The notes: generated by a model from the sequence alone, not told the origin. DNA of 64,000 bases from CAVSWT01 sp963775245 (GCA_963775245.1 CAVZID010000014.1:1-64000), one strand, 5' to 3'. Shown: positions 39,071-49,612, counted from the first letter of the stretch. Translations and numbers: made by a program.

Positions 39071-39511
39071 ATGGCTGATAGTGAAGTAGAAATTTTGTTG
39101 ATTGAAGATAATCCAAATGATGCTGAATTAGCTGTAAGAGCATTAACAAAAAATAAAATTAAAAATAAATTAATTCATTTAAATGATGGTGAAATTGCAC
39201 TTGAATTTCTTTTTGGTACCGGCAGGTATGAAGGGAGGGATATACTTAAAAAACCAAAAGTTATTTTACTTGATTTGAAAATGCCTAAAGTCGGCGGCAT
39301 AGAATTGTTGAAAAAAATAAAAGCAAATGATAATACAAAAAATATCCCGGTTGTAGTTCTTACTTCATCTAAAGAAAATCCGGATATTGAACAGAGTTAT
39401 GCTTTAGGCGCGAATAGCTATATAGTAAAGCCTGTTGACTTTGATAATTTTATTAAAGCTGTATCTGATATTGGTTTTTACTGGATGATACTTAATGAAC
39501 CTCCTATCTAA
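39071..39511 (+). CDS. Single-domain response regulator, Rcp1-like
   Basis: 146 residues with only a receiver domain. The acidic pocket is IEDNPND, the phospho-acceptor is D68 in VILLDLKMPKVGG, the conserved serine/threonine is in VVVLTSSKE and the lysine is K120 in YIVKPVD. This Rcp1/CheY-like group typically takes phosphate from the adjacent phytochrome-like kinase and has no DNA-binding output. It lies between that kinase and a REC-PAS-PAS protein and probably forms a relay with both. ATG follows GAGGA at good spacing. Confidence 0.92.
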   Translation: MADSEVEILLIEDNPNDAELAVRALTKNKIKNKLIHLNDGEIALEFLFGTGRYEGRDILKKPKVILLDLKMPKVGGIELLKKIKANDNTKNIPVVVLTSSKENPDIEQSYALGANSYIVKPVDFDNFIKAVSDIGFYWMILNEPPI

Positions 39512-39534
39512 TATAAAGGAGAGAAAGATGATCT

Positions 39535-40956
39535 ATGAACAATATAAAAATTTTATATCTGGAAGATCTTCCAACCGATGTTGAACTAGTTAAAAGGGAG
39601 TTAACGAAAAACAATATAGATTATGAAATTCGAGTGGTTGAAAATAGAAACGACTTCACAAAATCCCTTATCGAGTTTACCCCTGATATTGTACTGTCCG
39701 ATCATTCATTGCCTGATCTAAATTCGCTTGATGCCCTTAAACTTGCAAAAAAAAATAATTCATTTATCCCTGTTATTTTAATTACCTCAACAATTCCCGA
39801 GGAGTATGCAATTGAAATTATGAAAGAGGGTGCCAGTGATTATATTTTAAAAGACAGAATGCAAAGGCTGCCTGCGGCTATTCTCAATGCTATTGAAACA
39901 AAACGAATTGAAAGAGAAAGGCAAAAGTATCTTGATGAGGTTATTGAAAGTGAAGCATTGATGAAGGAGATTGAATACCTTGCTAATGTAGGAAGCTGGG
40001 AAAGTAATTTTAAAAACGGGACGACTAAATGGTCAGATGAAATATACTTAATACTTGGTGTTAAGCCTGGCGAGTTTGAAGCTTCTTTTGAAAATTATTT
40101 TAACTTTCTTTATTCTGATGATAGAATCATAATTGAAAAAACTATTAAGAATGCAATTGAAAATTTAAATGCTATTGAATTGAATTATAAAATTGTAGAT
40201 AAAAATAATAATGAAAAATTTATTTGGTCCGAATTCATGATTGATCGTGATGAAAATAACAAACCGGTTTTAGTTACGGGATTTATCCAGGATGTATCTG
40301 AACGCAAACAGAACGAACAATCGTTAAAAGAGAGTGAATTGCGCTTTCGTGAATTTTTTGAATATGCCCCTGAAGCAAATTTAATTATCAATATTGACAC
40401 CGAATTAATAATTGATTTTAATAGAAGTGCTTTAAAATTATTTAAGTACAACAGGGAAGATTTCTTAAATATAAATCTTGAGAAATTAAGTTCGAGTTTT
40501 AATCATATTGGTAATGATGAAGAAAAAAAATCATGGGGAGAAATAGCAGGTACAATTGAAAGTGGGGATAATCATTTGGAATGCACCTGTATAGATGCGA
40601 AAGGAGATACTATTTATTGCGAAGTAAGATTTGCAAAGTTGAACAACTCCAAAGGAAATTTAATTAGGGCAAGTTTTATAGATATTACAAAACGGAAGGT
40701 AGCTGAGTTTGAACGTGACATGATAACATCAAACTTGATTCAAAGGAATAAAGAATTGGAACAGCTTAATGATATGATTTCTCATAAGCTTTGTAAGCCT
40801 GTTTCCAACATTAAGGATATTATTAAAAAATTAAAAGGCTTGAATATAAACTCCGGCTCAAAAGAAACTCTGGAAAAGTTATTTATATCAGTTAAAAATC
40901 TTGATGTTGTAATGCTGGAATTAAATAATCTGATTAAAGTGCAAAACCCACCATGA
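39535..40956 (+). CDS. REC-PAS-PAS protein with HisKA-like tail and no ATPase domain
   Basis: 473 residues. The receiver domain (about residues 4-120) has D56 in IVLSDHSLPDLNS and the lysine in YILKDRMQ. Two PAS domains follow (about 140-262 and 270-390), then a short C-terminal helix pair with a histidine, H417, in DMISHKLCKPVSNIKDI. The H-box differs from the usual SHDLRxP, and the protein ends 57 residues later, so no HATPase domain exists. The stop is genuine in this sequence: I see no continuation of an ATPase domain in other frames after 40,956. It may be a phosphotransfer or dimerisation partner of the upstream kinase and regulator. Confidence 0.8.
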   Translation: MNNIKILYLEDLPTDVELVKRELTKNNIDYEIRVVENRNDFTKSLIEFTPDIVLSDHSLPDLNSLDALKLAKKNNSFIPVILITSTIPEEYAIEIMKEGASDYILKDRMQRLPAAILNAIETKRIERERQKYLDEVIESEALMKEIEYLANVGSWESNFKNGTTKWSDEIYLILGVKPGEFEASFENYFNFLYSDDRIIIEKTIKNAIENLNAIELNYKIVDKNNNEKFIWSEFMIDRDENNKPVLVTGFIQDVSERKQNEQSLKESELRFREFFEYAPEANLIINIDTELIIDFNRSALKLFKYNREDFLNINLEKLSSSFNHIGNDEEKKSWGEIAGTIESGDNHLECTCIDAKGDTIYCEVRFAKLNNSKGNLIRASFIDITKRKVAEFERDMITSNLIQRNKELEQLNDMISHKLCKPVSNIKDIIKKLKGLNINSGSKETLEKLFISVKNLDVVMLELNNLIKVQNPP

Positions 40957-41021
40957 TAAATATTAAAATGCTAGACTGATTCTTAATATTTCCAAGTAGG
41001 AAATGTTAAGCTAATAAAAAT

Positions 41022-41282
41022 TCATTTAAGCTGTAGTTTATTAGGCCCGTAATTTATGTTAGGTTTTGATGCTTTATAGGTTGGAATATTTGAAGCAATT
41101 TTAGATTTAATTTCTTTACTTAATTCTTTGTTCAAATTTTCTTTTAATTTTTCATAAAATTTTATTTTATCATGAAAATAGAAATTTTCTGATATTTCCT
41201 TTTGCTTAGAATTAGATAGCAGCTGCTTAAGAAATACGAAATTAAAAATATCTCTTTCTGTTATTTTATTGTTCTCTCTCAT
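41022..41282 (-). CDS. Unknown 86-residue basic/acidic helical protein
   Basis: Predicted as mostly helical with many Lys and Glu (FLKQLLSNSKQKEISENF, YEKLKENLNKELSKEIKSKI), no membrane segment and no signal peptide. No family recognised. It follows the 326-residue unknown gene on the same strand after a 111-base gap, so they may be one unit. No clear ribosome site is seen at ATG 41282, and its reality rests on coding-like composition and position. Confidence 0.5.
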   Translation of the reverse strand: MRENNKITERDIFNFVFLKQLLSNSKQKEISENFYFHDKIKFYEKLKENLNKELSKEIKSKIASNIPTYKASKPNINYGPNKLQLK

Positions 41283-41393
41283 AAAACAATATAAACAAAC
41301 TGTTCGTTACGTAATTACCTAAAAATTTAATCTTAACTCATTAATAGAATAAAAAATAGGCTTTAAGAAAAAATAACTTAAATTTAAATTAAA

Positions 41394-42374
41394 TTATGAA
41401 TTGAGCATTTGAGATATATTGTTCTTCATCACTTTATACAGGTATTGAAGTATATGATTATAATGAGTCATATATTCATTTTTGGTTAGATTTATCATGT
41501 GAAACTTGAGATATTCAAAAAAACTTCCAGTAATACCCCCTTGCTTCAAATCATAACTTATATCTTCTAGGGCAGCTTTAATACATTCTGCATCAGCATA
41601 ACTGAGCTTCCCTTTTGAAACATAAGTTTCATGTAATTTTATTTCAGTTTCCCTAAAACAGGTTTTGAGTAATTCATCAATGTCATAATTTTCATAAAAA
41701 TATTGAGAGTAATTCGTCGCTGAAAAATCACTACTATTAATTTGTTCCAAACGACGTATTAAAATATTAATAGGAATAGCTGGGAAAAAGCCGGTTTCAT
41801 TTTTTAAATAGTAAAAAATATTAGATAGTGATTCTTTTTTATTAATAAATAGATTTAATGGCAAATTATTAAATGCAATTTCATCAATTGTTTCCCCTAT
41901 TATTTCAGTATTATTCTCTTCAACTATATAGCTGAGGCCAAGAAAATATTTTTTTATATATCCATTTTTCTTAATCAAATAATAAATTGAGTCTAAAATT
42001 TTCGAAAAGATAGGTTCAGCTTCCTTTAATAACAGAATAGTATGCTGTTCAACTCTTTTAGCTACAATCTTATTTAGAATAAATAATATATCTTCCTCGC
42101 TTCTAGGGATAGGACGCCATTGCTCAAAAGCATCTTTTAAAACATAGAAGTACCCATTACTATCCTTTAAGAATAAAGGGGCAATCGAATCAATTGCGAT
42201 ATCTTCAATAGTAATACCTTCTTTACTAAGAATTCTACGAACTTTCTTATAATTCACACACAGATATGTTACTGCAATTTTATGTAAGGTCTCTATAATA
42301 TCTTGCATAATAAATTGATTAGGATTTCTTTTATTCAAGGTTTCCAAAAGGTATAAAAACTTAACCTTTTTCAT
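41394..42374 (-). CDS. Unknown 326-residue protein, weakly sigma-factor-like N-terminus
   Basis: No family recognised with confidence. The protein is helical, soluble and lacks signal or membrane segments. Residues about 26-70 (LHKIAVTYLCVNYKKVRRIL, then GITIEDIAIDSIAPLF) have the look of sigma-70 region 2 (a helix leading into an IED/D-rich turn), but the aromatic promoter-melting residues and a region 4 helix-turn-helix are not obvious. The rest is alternating Leu/Ile helices. It sits alone on the minus strand between a phosphorelay set and the polysaccharide locus. The start MKKVKFLY has no strong ribosome site. Confidence 0.6.
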   Translation of the reverse strand: MKKVKFLYLLETLNKRNPNQFIMQDIIETLHKIAVTYLCVNYKKVRRILSKEGITIEDIAIDSIAPLFLKDSNGYFYVLKDAFEQWRPIPRSEEDILFILNKIVAKRVEQHTILLLKEAEPIFSKILDSIYYLIKKNGYIKKYFLGLSYIVEENNTEIIGETIDEIAFNNLPLNLFINKKESLSNIFYYLKNETGFFPAIPINILIRRLEQINSSDFSATNYSQYFYENYDIDELLKTCFRETEIKLHETYVSKGKLSYADAECIKAALEDISYDLKQGGITGSFFEYLKFHMINLTKNEYMTHYNHILQYLYKVMKNNISQMLNS

Positions 42375-43251
42375 ATTTCATGAATCCATATAAGTTTGTA
42401 ATTAGTAAAAAAAGATGGTTCCAATAAGCAAAAAAAAAATTAAGATTGCAAATTAATTTTTGTTAAGTTATTATTAAGAAACCTATCTGAATTTATTAGA
42501 AATTAAGTCATTTAACGTCTTTGCCTTTAATCATTGATTTTATTAAAAGTTCACCTTTAATTAAATTAGCCTACAATATTTATACATTTAATTAAAATTT
42601 TAATATTAAATTTATAGAAACTTTTCTGCTACAAGTAATTTATTAATCAGTTATATGGGCATATAGTGTATCATTACGTTACAATTGTATGGAATTAGTA
42701 AGTTTAATACTATCTTTGCTTTATTAAACTTAATTATGCATATTTAATCTAATCACAATGTTATTTTTAAATAATTGATTGTATAAAAAACTTGTTAAAG
42801 AGAAATTACAATTACAATCAATATATATTTAATTAATGTTTTTGAAATAACCATAACTGATTAAGATTAAATATGTTAAAGCATTATCGTTTAATAAAAT
42901 ATTATATTGAATTTTCGAATTTATACTCAAGGATTTTCATTGTTTAGCAAAGATAAATCAAATATACTTCATTTAAAATTTTATTAAATTCAAATTAATT
43001 CCTGTCAAAAATATCTTGTATAAATTCTGGCATAATTAATTCTAACTTAAGGATAATTTTCCTTAGACGAAGTTTTTTGTCCTATATATTTTTTAACAAA
43101 CAATCCACTGCAAAATACCATTTATTCGTTATGGGAGCGACTAAGCGAAGCTGTATTTAAAGTATAATTTTAATGTTTAATTACTGTTACTAAATGATTA
43201 TTTTTGCGTTATTTCACATTTTCTAAAAATTAAATCTAATAACTTATTACA
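42375..43251. other. Gene-free gap before the polysaccharide locus
   Basis: About 880 bases, extremely AT-rich, with stops in all frames. A small hairpin TAAGGA/TCCTTA (43048-43065) is followed by a short T-run. No remnant protein is recognised. It presumably carries the promoter for the first polysaccharide gene at 43,252. Confidence 0.4.
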
Positions 43252-43777
43252 ATGAAAATAAAAACAATATTATTAATCTTATTTCATTTTAACTTTATTA
43301 TCCGTATTTATATTCGCAAGAAGATATTCAAATAGGGAAAAGTTTAAGTGAAATTCCACATTCCTATGGTGCACGGTATGATTACTCGGATCCCGAACAG
43401 ATAAATATTAAGGTTCATAGTTTGGGGATATGTAAAATTTCCCGGGCAGTATATTATACCTTCTACAAATGGCGTAAATGAATTATTTGGATCTAGCCGG
43501 CGGGCCTGATGGAAGATGCAGAACTTAAAATTTAAAATTGTTCAGAATAAATCCAGATTCTTCACAAACAGTCATACAGTTTGATTATAATGATCTATTA
43601 TGGAGCGATGGAGGATTAGAAAAACGAATAAAGATTCCTAAATTAAAAGCAGGTGATATATTATTAGTTCCTGGAGAGCCAAGATTTTTTCTTAAAGATT
43701 ATCTTAGCCTGGGACTTTCAGTAATATCTACAATCGCTTCTATTGTTACACTGTTTGTTTATCTATACAAGAAATAA
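43252..43777 (+). pseudogene. SLBB-domain polysaccharide export protein, about six frame breaks
   Basis: Joining frames restores a signal peptide (MKIKTILLILF, then ILTLLSVFIFA), QEDIQIGKSLSEIP, a soluble-ligand-binding (SLBB) segment VWGYVKFPGQYIIPSTNGVN and DLAGGP, MEDAELKNLKLFRIN, then an intact C-terminal part from 43,538 (VIQFDYNDLLWSDGGLEKRI) ending in a membrane helix SLGLSVISTIASIVTLFVYL. Breaks lie near 43,285, 43,318, 43,420, 43,486, 43,508 and 43,530. The resulting ~175-residue protein fits an outer-membrane/inner-membrane export accessory that works with the Wzc-type kinase, 14 bases downstream. Break density is much higher than elsewhere, so real decay and poor sequence are both possible. 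Confidence 0.6.
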
Positions 43778-43791
43778 TATTGGAAAAATAT

Positions 43792-46050
43792 ATGGAAAAT
43801 AAAAATTTTGATGTGAATAAATATTTATTAGGCTCCGCCAAAACCGTAAAAGATTATATTTTACTGCTTCGAACAAACTTAAAACCATTTATCATTATTA
43901 CTTGCAGTATTTTCATATTGGCTATAATCTATGCCCTTCATTCAAAAAATATTTATAGTTCTTCGGTTACACTTAAAATAAGTTTACCACAGCAGAATGT
44001 TCTTGAAGATAATTATAGAAATTCCGGTAATACTAATGATATAGATAGATTTATTTCAAATGAAGTTGAAATAATAAATAATTATGACACCAAGGAAAGA
44101 GTTGCTAAAGCTTTAATTGACAGTTTTAATGTAGCAAAAGACAAATCTCAATTTAAAATGATAGGATATATGGATGATAGTTCATCAGAATTTAATCATC
44201 TTTCTGTGGAAGATTTAGCAAATAGCTTGTATGACCTCACATGGGCAGAACAATTAGATGGTGAGGATATGATTGAAATTTACGCTTATTCAACATCACC
44301 TGTTGAAGCCGCATTAATTGCTAATACTTATGCAAACCAATACTATAAATTAAATCTCGAAATTAATCGAAAACAGCTTTCAACTGTAAAGGATTTTTTA
44401 GAAAAACAAGCATCTGAAAAACTGGAAGAATTAAATTTGGCTGAAGATTCATTAAAAAACTTTAAGCAAAAAGGTGGCATCGTCAAGCTGGACCAGCAAT
44501 CGACAGAATTAATTTCTCAATTAGCAAGTTTGGATGCACAAAGAGATGCAGCTAAAATTGATCTTATGTCATCTAGTGAGATGCTGCAGCAATATAAGGG
44601 TCAATTGAAGGACCAGAATCCTAAACTTGCTGAATATCTTGACAGCCAAACTTCGCAGGCTTACATAGATGTTTTGCAGAAACAAATTGCTGACCTTCAA
44701 ATGAATAAAGATCTAGCGTTGGCAATTAAAAATCCGAATATAGATGTAACAGAAAAAATAAATACTTTTGATATAAAAATTAATGAACTTAAGAAAAAGC
44801 TTAATGCAAAATTTGATGATATAAAAACATCTTTATATGCAGGCAGCCCTGAACAAGCAAAGGCTTTAACAAAAAGTCTTATTGATGAAGAAATGAAAAA
44901 TCAGGCACTAAACATAAAATTGCAGGAGTTGCAAAATTTAATTCAAAGTTATGAAAACAAATTAGATGCATTACCTGGCGCTTCCGTAAAACTTGCCAGG
45001 TATGAAAGAAAAAGTGAATCTTTGGAACAACTTTATTCACTTGTTGAAAAAAGATATCAGGAATCTGCTTTAAACGAACTGTCGCAGCCTGGAAATGTAG
45101 TAATGATTGGAAAAGGGAGAATTCCTAATGAGCCTTCAAAACCTAATAGGAAATTAATAGCTCTTGTTGGATTAATTATTGGATTTGTATCATCATTCGG
45201 TTTCATCCTTATTAAAGATTACTTTAATGATAGTATAAAAACTCCGTCTGATATTCAGAATGAAAATATTAATGTCCTTGCCTGGATTCCTCTTATTGAG
45301 AAAAATGGTAAGAAAGAGGGTGAATCAGAGGAGTTGGTAATTTTGGAAAAACCTGATTCGGCCCCAAGCGAAGCTTTTCGGGCAATCAAAGCTCGCATTC
45401 AATTTTCTAAAGTTGACTCCGGTTCACCTAAAACTATTTTAATTACGTCACCTGCAGAAAAAGAAGGAAAGACATTAGTGTCGGTAAATCTGGCTATCAG
45501 TTATGCCAAATCAAATAGAAAAACTTTACTCATTGACTGTGATTTAAGAAGGCCAAGAGTGCACACGGTGTTAAACAGCAATAAAAAACCGGGATTAGTT
45601 GATTATTTGTTTAAGAAAGCTAGCTTGGACGATATAATTAAGAATTCTTTGATTCATAATTTTAGCTATATACCTGCAGGTACATTTCCATTTTATCCAG
45701 CGGAAATATTGGAATCTAATACTATGAAGAACTTTTTGGATGAGATGAGAAATATGTTTGATATTATTATACTCGATTCTGCTCCAATTGTAGCTGTAGT
45801 TGATTCCGAGATTCTTTCAAAGATTGTAGATGCATCAATCTTAGTGGTTTCGTCAGAAAATACAAAAGTTGGTTTAATGCTGGATGCCGTAAAATTAATT
45901 AAGAATGAAAATTCCACATTTTTAGGTACAGTGCTAAATAACTTTAATTATAAAAAAGGTTATGGATATTATCATAAATATTATTATAATTATCAATCTG
46001 AAGGTAAAGATTATAAGAGGCATAGAGGAAAATATGAAATGTTGAATTAG
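43792..46050 (+). CDS. Wzc-type polysaccharide co-polymerase with bacterial tyrosine kinase
   Basis: About 752 residues. Two membrane helices (about 30-50 and 455-480) flank a large periplasmic coiled-coil region (Wzz/GNVR domains, with KLARYERKSESLEQLYSLVEKRYQES). The cytoplasmic BY-kinase has Walker A (EKEGKTLVS, Lys about residue 560), Walker A' LLIDCDLRRPR and Walker B IIILDSAPIVAVVDS. The C-terminus is a tyrosine cluster (YGYYHKYYYNYQSEGKDY), the site of autophosphorylation. It controls chain length and export of the surface polysaccharide. A TTG 12 bases further upstream is an alternative start. Unlike its neighbours the gene has no frameshift. Confidence 0.9.
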   Translation: MENKNFDVNKYLLGSAKTVKDYILLLRTNLKPFIIITCSIFILAIIYALHSKNIYSSSVTLKISLPQQNVLEDNYRNSGNTNDIDRFISNEVEIINNYDTKERVAKALIDSFNVAKDKSQFKMIGYMDDSSSEFNHLSVEDLANSLYDLTWAEQLDGEDMIEIYAYSTSPVEAALIANTYANQYYKLNLEINRKQLSTVKDFLEKQASEKLEELNLAEDSLKNFKQKGGIVKLDQQSTELISQLASLDAQRDAAKIDLMSSSEMLQQYKGQLKDQNPKLAEYLDSQTSQAYIDVLQKQIADLQMNKDLALAIKNPNIDVTEKINTFDIKINELKKKLNAKFDDIKTSLYAGSPEQAKALTKSLIDEEMKNQALNIKLQELQNLIQSYENKLDALPGASVKLARYERKSESLEQLYSLVEKRYQESALNELSQPGNVVMIGKGRIPNEPSKPNRKLIALVGLIIGFVSSFGFILIKDYFNDSIKTPSDIQNENINVLAWIPLIEKNGKKEGESEELVILEKPDSAPSEAFRAIKARIQFSKVDSGSPKTILITSPAEKEGKTLVSVNLAISYAKSNRKTLLIDCDLRRPRVHTVLNSNKKPGLVDYLFKKASLDDIIKNSLIHNFSYIPAGTFPFYPAEILESNTMKNFLDEMRNMFDIIILDSAPIVAVVDSEILSKIVDASILVVSSENTKVGLMLDAVKLIKNENSTFLGTVLNNFNYKKGYGYYHKYYYNYQSEGKDYKRHRGKYEMLN

Positions 46051-46995
46051 AAAAATGAAATGTTTTCAATATTCGCTTGAATAATTAAAAGTATCAATTT
46101 TGCTATAGAAAATTTTTGATTGAAAGGAGTTTAATTAAATAGGAAATAAACATTAAAAATATCTACGAATAGTATAAGTTAATCGGTTTGTCAATCACTG
46201 CTAAGAGGGCAACGATTTATATTCTAGTATATTGGTAGACCATAACCCACCTCAAACCTGACTACCAAACCATGAGAAGATGGCGCGTTAAATAATATAG
46301 GTTAAAGAGAAAAATAATTCATCTATTTGTGCTCTATTTTAGATGAGAGAGATTACGAATTAGTTTTTAATTTTATTATTATAAAATTTCTTAAATATAA
46401 GTTCCAATATTCAAATTTAAATTCAATAGTCTTTAGTCCTGAAATTTAATTTGATCTTATTCTTTTCACATCCTTTAATTAATTTCATACATCTTTTGAA
46501 AATTTTAGGATAACAATGTTGCTGATCGTATCATACTTAAACACCTTTAGGGCAATAAGAGAAACCAGGATAGTCTTGATATAGTATTTGATTCTCTTGA
46601 TTATGATGATATGCTTGGAAGCTTATTCTTTAAAGAAAGCTCTTTGTCTAATACGGGAGATTTGAGATTTGGAAGGCAGCTTGAAACCATAAGAAGAAAA
46701 GTGAAGCTCCTTTGAGAAATAGGAAAATGAATTGTGGAAATGCTGGAATCCGTCAGGTAACAGGTGGAATTGATATTATTTTGAAATTTGCCCGCCTAAT
46801 TATTTATATGATGCTAATATTTGATTAGAGCTTAGAATCGGTGCAGATTTAATCTGCGAAAAACTGTCGGTATTAAATCATTGGAATTTTGATGTTTTAG
46901 AAAATTAGATGAAGAAAAAATAAAAGACATTGCATTTTATAAATTAAAAGATTATTCAGTAAGTTATTTAAAAGAGAAATTAAATAAGTTTAATT
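46051..46995 (+). pseudogene. Possible decayed gene between wzc-like and glycosyltransferase genes
   Basis: No intact gene. Two stretches retain coding character: 46512-46715, a single frame with one in-frame stop at 46,548 (DSLDIVFDSLDYDDMLGSL, then FFKESSLSNTGDLRFGR), and about 46,840-46,995, broken between frames (GADLICEKLSVLNHWNFDVL; LDEEKIKDIAFYKLKDYSVS) and ending inside the next gene start. The rest of the gap is AT-rich with no protein match I recognise. I cannot name the family. It may be a degraded polysaccharide gene or a region of poor sequence. Confidence 0.35.
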
Positions 46996-48090
46996 ATGAA
47001 TTTAGGGAAAAGAAAAAAAATTATTTCTATAGTGATACCGGCACATAATGAAGAAGCTATGCTGGCACAAAACTTATCAATCATAGTTTCTTATATGCAG
47101 TCTATTGAAGATAAATATGATTGGGAAATTGTTATTGTAAATGACGGAAGCACAGACAATACAAAAAAATTAGCCGATGATTTCGCTGCTAAAGTAAATA
47201 ACGTTTTTGTATTTCATCATAAAGCAAACCAAAATCTTGGAAGTGCTCTTAAAACAGGTTTTAGCCATTGTCATGGAGACTTTATTGTTACTTTGGATCT
47301 TGATTTAAGTTATTCTCCTGGCCATATAGAAAAAATGATAAATGCATTAATTGAGAATGAAGCTCAGGTTGTAATTGCGTCACCTTATATGAAAGGCGGT
47401 AAAGTTTCTAATGTCCCTTTTTTAAGAAAATTCTTAAGCCGCACAATTAACTTTTTTTTATCCATAATTGTCCGTAAAGATATTCATACTTTTACAGGTA
47501 TGGTTAGAGCTTATCAAAGAAAATTTCTAACTAATTTAAATTTAAAATCAAGAGACTATGAAGTGAACCCGGAGATTGTGTTAAAGTCGCTTATTTTAAG
47601 AGCAAAAATAGTAGAAATTCCTGCTCACCTTGATTGGAAAGTACAAAACCAGGCAGGCAAAAAACGGGTTTCTAATATTCGTATTTTAAGAGGAATTTTA
47701 TCAGGGCTAATGTCGGCATTTATATTTAAGCCCTACTTTTATTTTGTCCTTTTTGGAACGATATTATTTATTATTTCTGCTTATATAATAGTATGGATTT
47801 TTATAAATACTTTTGTAGTTTATTCGGCTTTACCGCATATACCTGGACCTTTTGATGCAGAGTTTTCTGAAGCAGTTGCGGAAGTTTTTAAAGCAAGGCC
47901 GTATGCATTTATTGTTGGCGGTGTTTCTTTAATTATTTCACTTCAATTTTTAAGTCTTGGATTTCTTTCATTTCAAAGCAAAAGATATTTTGATGAATTA
48001 TTTCATTTGAATAGTAAAATATTAAAAAAGGTTAATGAAAATAATGAAAGAAATTACGATTATTCGACTTTTCATGATTACAATTCTTAA
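46996..48090 (+). CDS. Family 2 glycosyltransferase, dolichol-phosphate-mannosyltransferase-like
   Basis: 364 residues. The GT-A domain (about residues 8-235) has SIVIPAHNEEAMLAQN, VNDGSTDNTKKLADD and the metal-binding DLDLSYSPGH. Two C-terminal membrane helices follow (about residues 240-275 and 305-330), as in GtrB/DPM-type enzymes that load a sugar onto polyprenyl phosphate. It precedes a GT39-like membrane protein, the usual acceptor partner for such a lipid-linked sugar donor. Intact. The upstream edge touches a possible gene remnant. Confidence 0.85.
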   Translation: MNLGKRKKIISIVIPAHNEEAMLAQNLSIIVSYMQSIEDKYDWEIVIVNDGSTDNTKKLADDFAAKVNNVFVFHHKANQNLGSALKTGFSHCHGDFIVTLDLDLSYSPGHIEKMINALIENEAQVVIASPYMKGGKVSNVPFLRKFLSRTINFFLSIIVRKDIHTFTGMVRAYQRKFLTNLNLKSRDYEVNPEIVLKSLILRAKIVEIPAHLDWKVQNQAGKKRVSNIRILRGILSGLMSAFIFKPYFYFVLFGTILFIISAYIIVWIFINTFVVYSALPHIPGPFDAEFSEAVAEVFKARPYAFIVGGVSLIISLQFLSLGFLSFQSKRYFDELFHLNSKILKKVNENNERNYDYSTFHDYNS

Positions 48091-48155
48091 TCTTTAATAA
48101 TTATAATAAAAAACTAATTAAAATTTTAAATGGAGAAAAAATAATTTCTAAATTT

Positions 48156-49407
48156 ATGAGCATATTTAAGAATTGGTATTCCAGGTTAAATATATATATT
48201 CAACTGTTGCCTTTTTTATTTTTATATATCCTAATCTGTATTTTTTTTAGTAAAAATATATTTAATCGGTGATGAAATAAGATATTTGCAATTTGTTTCT
48301 AATATTTTACATGGCAATTTTGGTGAAAAATATGCAGAAATAAATCTGTCCAGCGGTCCTGGGTACCCAATATTTCTAGCACTTTTTATATCTATAAAGT
48401 TGCCAATTATTTTATTAAGAATGCTAAATGCTTTTTTACTTTATTTCGCTTTAATTTTTAGTTTTAAAACTTTTTGTTATTACACAACTGAAAAAAGATC
48501 TTTTATATTGACCTTCTTACTTGGTATTTATTACCCAATATTTGAGATGATGTTAATTTTGTATACTGAATGTTTGACTTGGTTTTTGGTCAGTTTTATA
48601 GGTTACCATTTTATTAAATATATTAAGCATGAAGATATTTCAAGGTACACCTCATTTCTATTAATCTTTGCACTTGTATATTTGATTATGACTAAGGTTA
48701 TCTTTGGATTCGTTATTACTTTTATGCTTGTATTTTCGATTACTTTGTTAGGGGTATCAAAATTCCAAACTTCAGTAAAAAAAGTAATCTTACTTTTTGC
48801 AATATCAATATTATTTTGTTTGCCATGGTTAATTTATACTTATAGCCTGACAGGCATACCATTATATTGGGAATCAGGGGGTAGCAATTCATTATATACG
48901 ATGAGTACTCCATATTCTGGTGAATTAGGTGACTGGAAAACTGATAATCAATTAAGAGAAAATCCAAATCATAAAGCTTTTATGGATAGTATTTTAAAAC
49001 TAACTCCTGGGCAAATGGATATAGCATATAGGAATAAAGCAATACAAAATATTAAGTATCACCCTAAAAAATATTTCACAAATTGGATTGCTAATATTGG
49101 ACGTATATTATTTTCATATCCTTATTCTCATAAAAATCAATTAATAAATACATATTTTACTATTATTCCAAATATGTTTTTAGTTGTTTTTATTGTATTA
49201 GCGATTTACTTGACTGTAATGAATTTAAGAAAAATACCTCTTGAAATAATAATACTTTTAATGATGTTTATAATTTATCTTGGGGGAAGTACTATGGTTA
49301 GTGGATTTCGTAGAATATTTTATATTACAATTCCATTCTGGTTTGTCTTTTTTGCATACATTTTTAATAATGTTTTAATAATAAAAATAAACAAAAATAA
49401 ATATTAG
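48156..49407 (+). CDS. Multi-spanning glycosyltransferase of the GT39/ArnT type, one frameshift
   Basis: About 417 residues after correction, with eleven or so membrane helices. The reading from ATG 48156 (MSIFKNWYSRLNIYIQLLPF) breaks in a T8 run near 48,245; the next frame continues IGDEIRYLQFVSNILHG, where D-E sits in the first external loop as in GT39 and ArnT catalytic loops. The SGPGYPIFLALF segment supports it. It would transfer sugar from polyprenyl phosphate, fitting the GT2 gene just upstream. Downstream genes continue the locus on the same strand. Confidence 0.7.
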
Positions 49408-49612
49408 TTTTATGCGTTTAACGTTAAATAACAGATATTAATTTTATACTTTTAATAACCAAAACGAATTATAGAGAACAGCTATCAGTAATAAATTAGC
49501 TAATTATTTAATAGTATATTTTGCAATTTCGCCAATAGTAGCTATTATTTCGGTTAAGTATTTTGATGTTGCTGCATCAAATATATGGGCAGGGTTTGTT
49601 ATTGTATTAACT

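Noticed and set aside
43028..43080. Terminator hairpin at 43,048-43,065
   Set aside because: The stem is only six pairs and no gene ends upstream on the plus strand.
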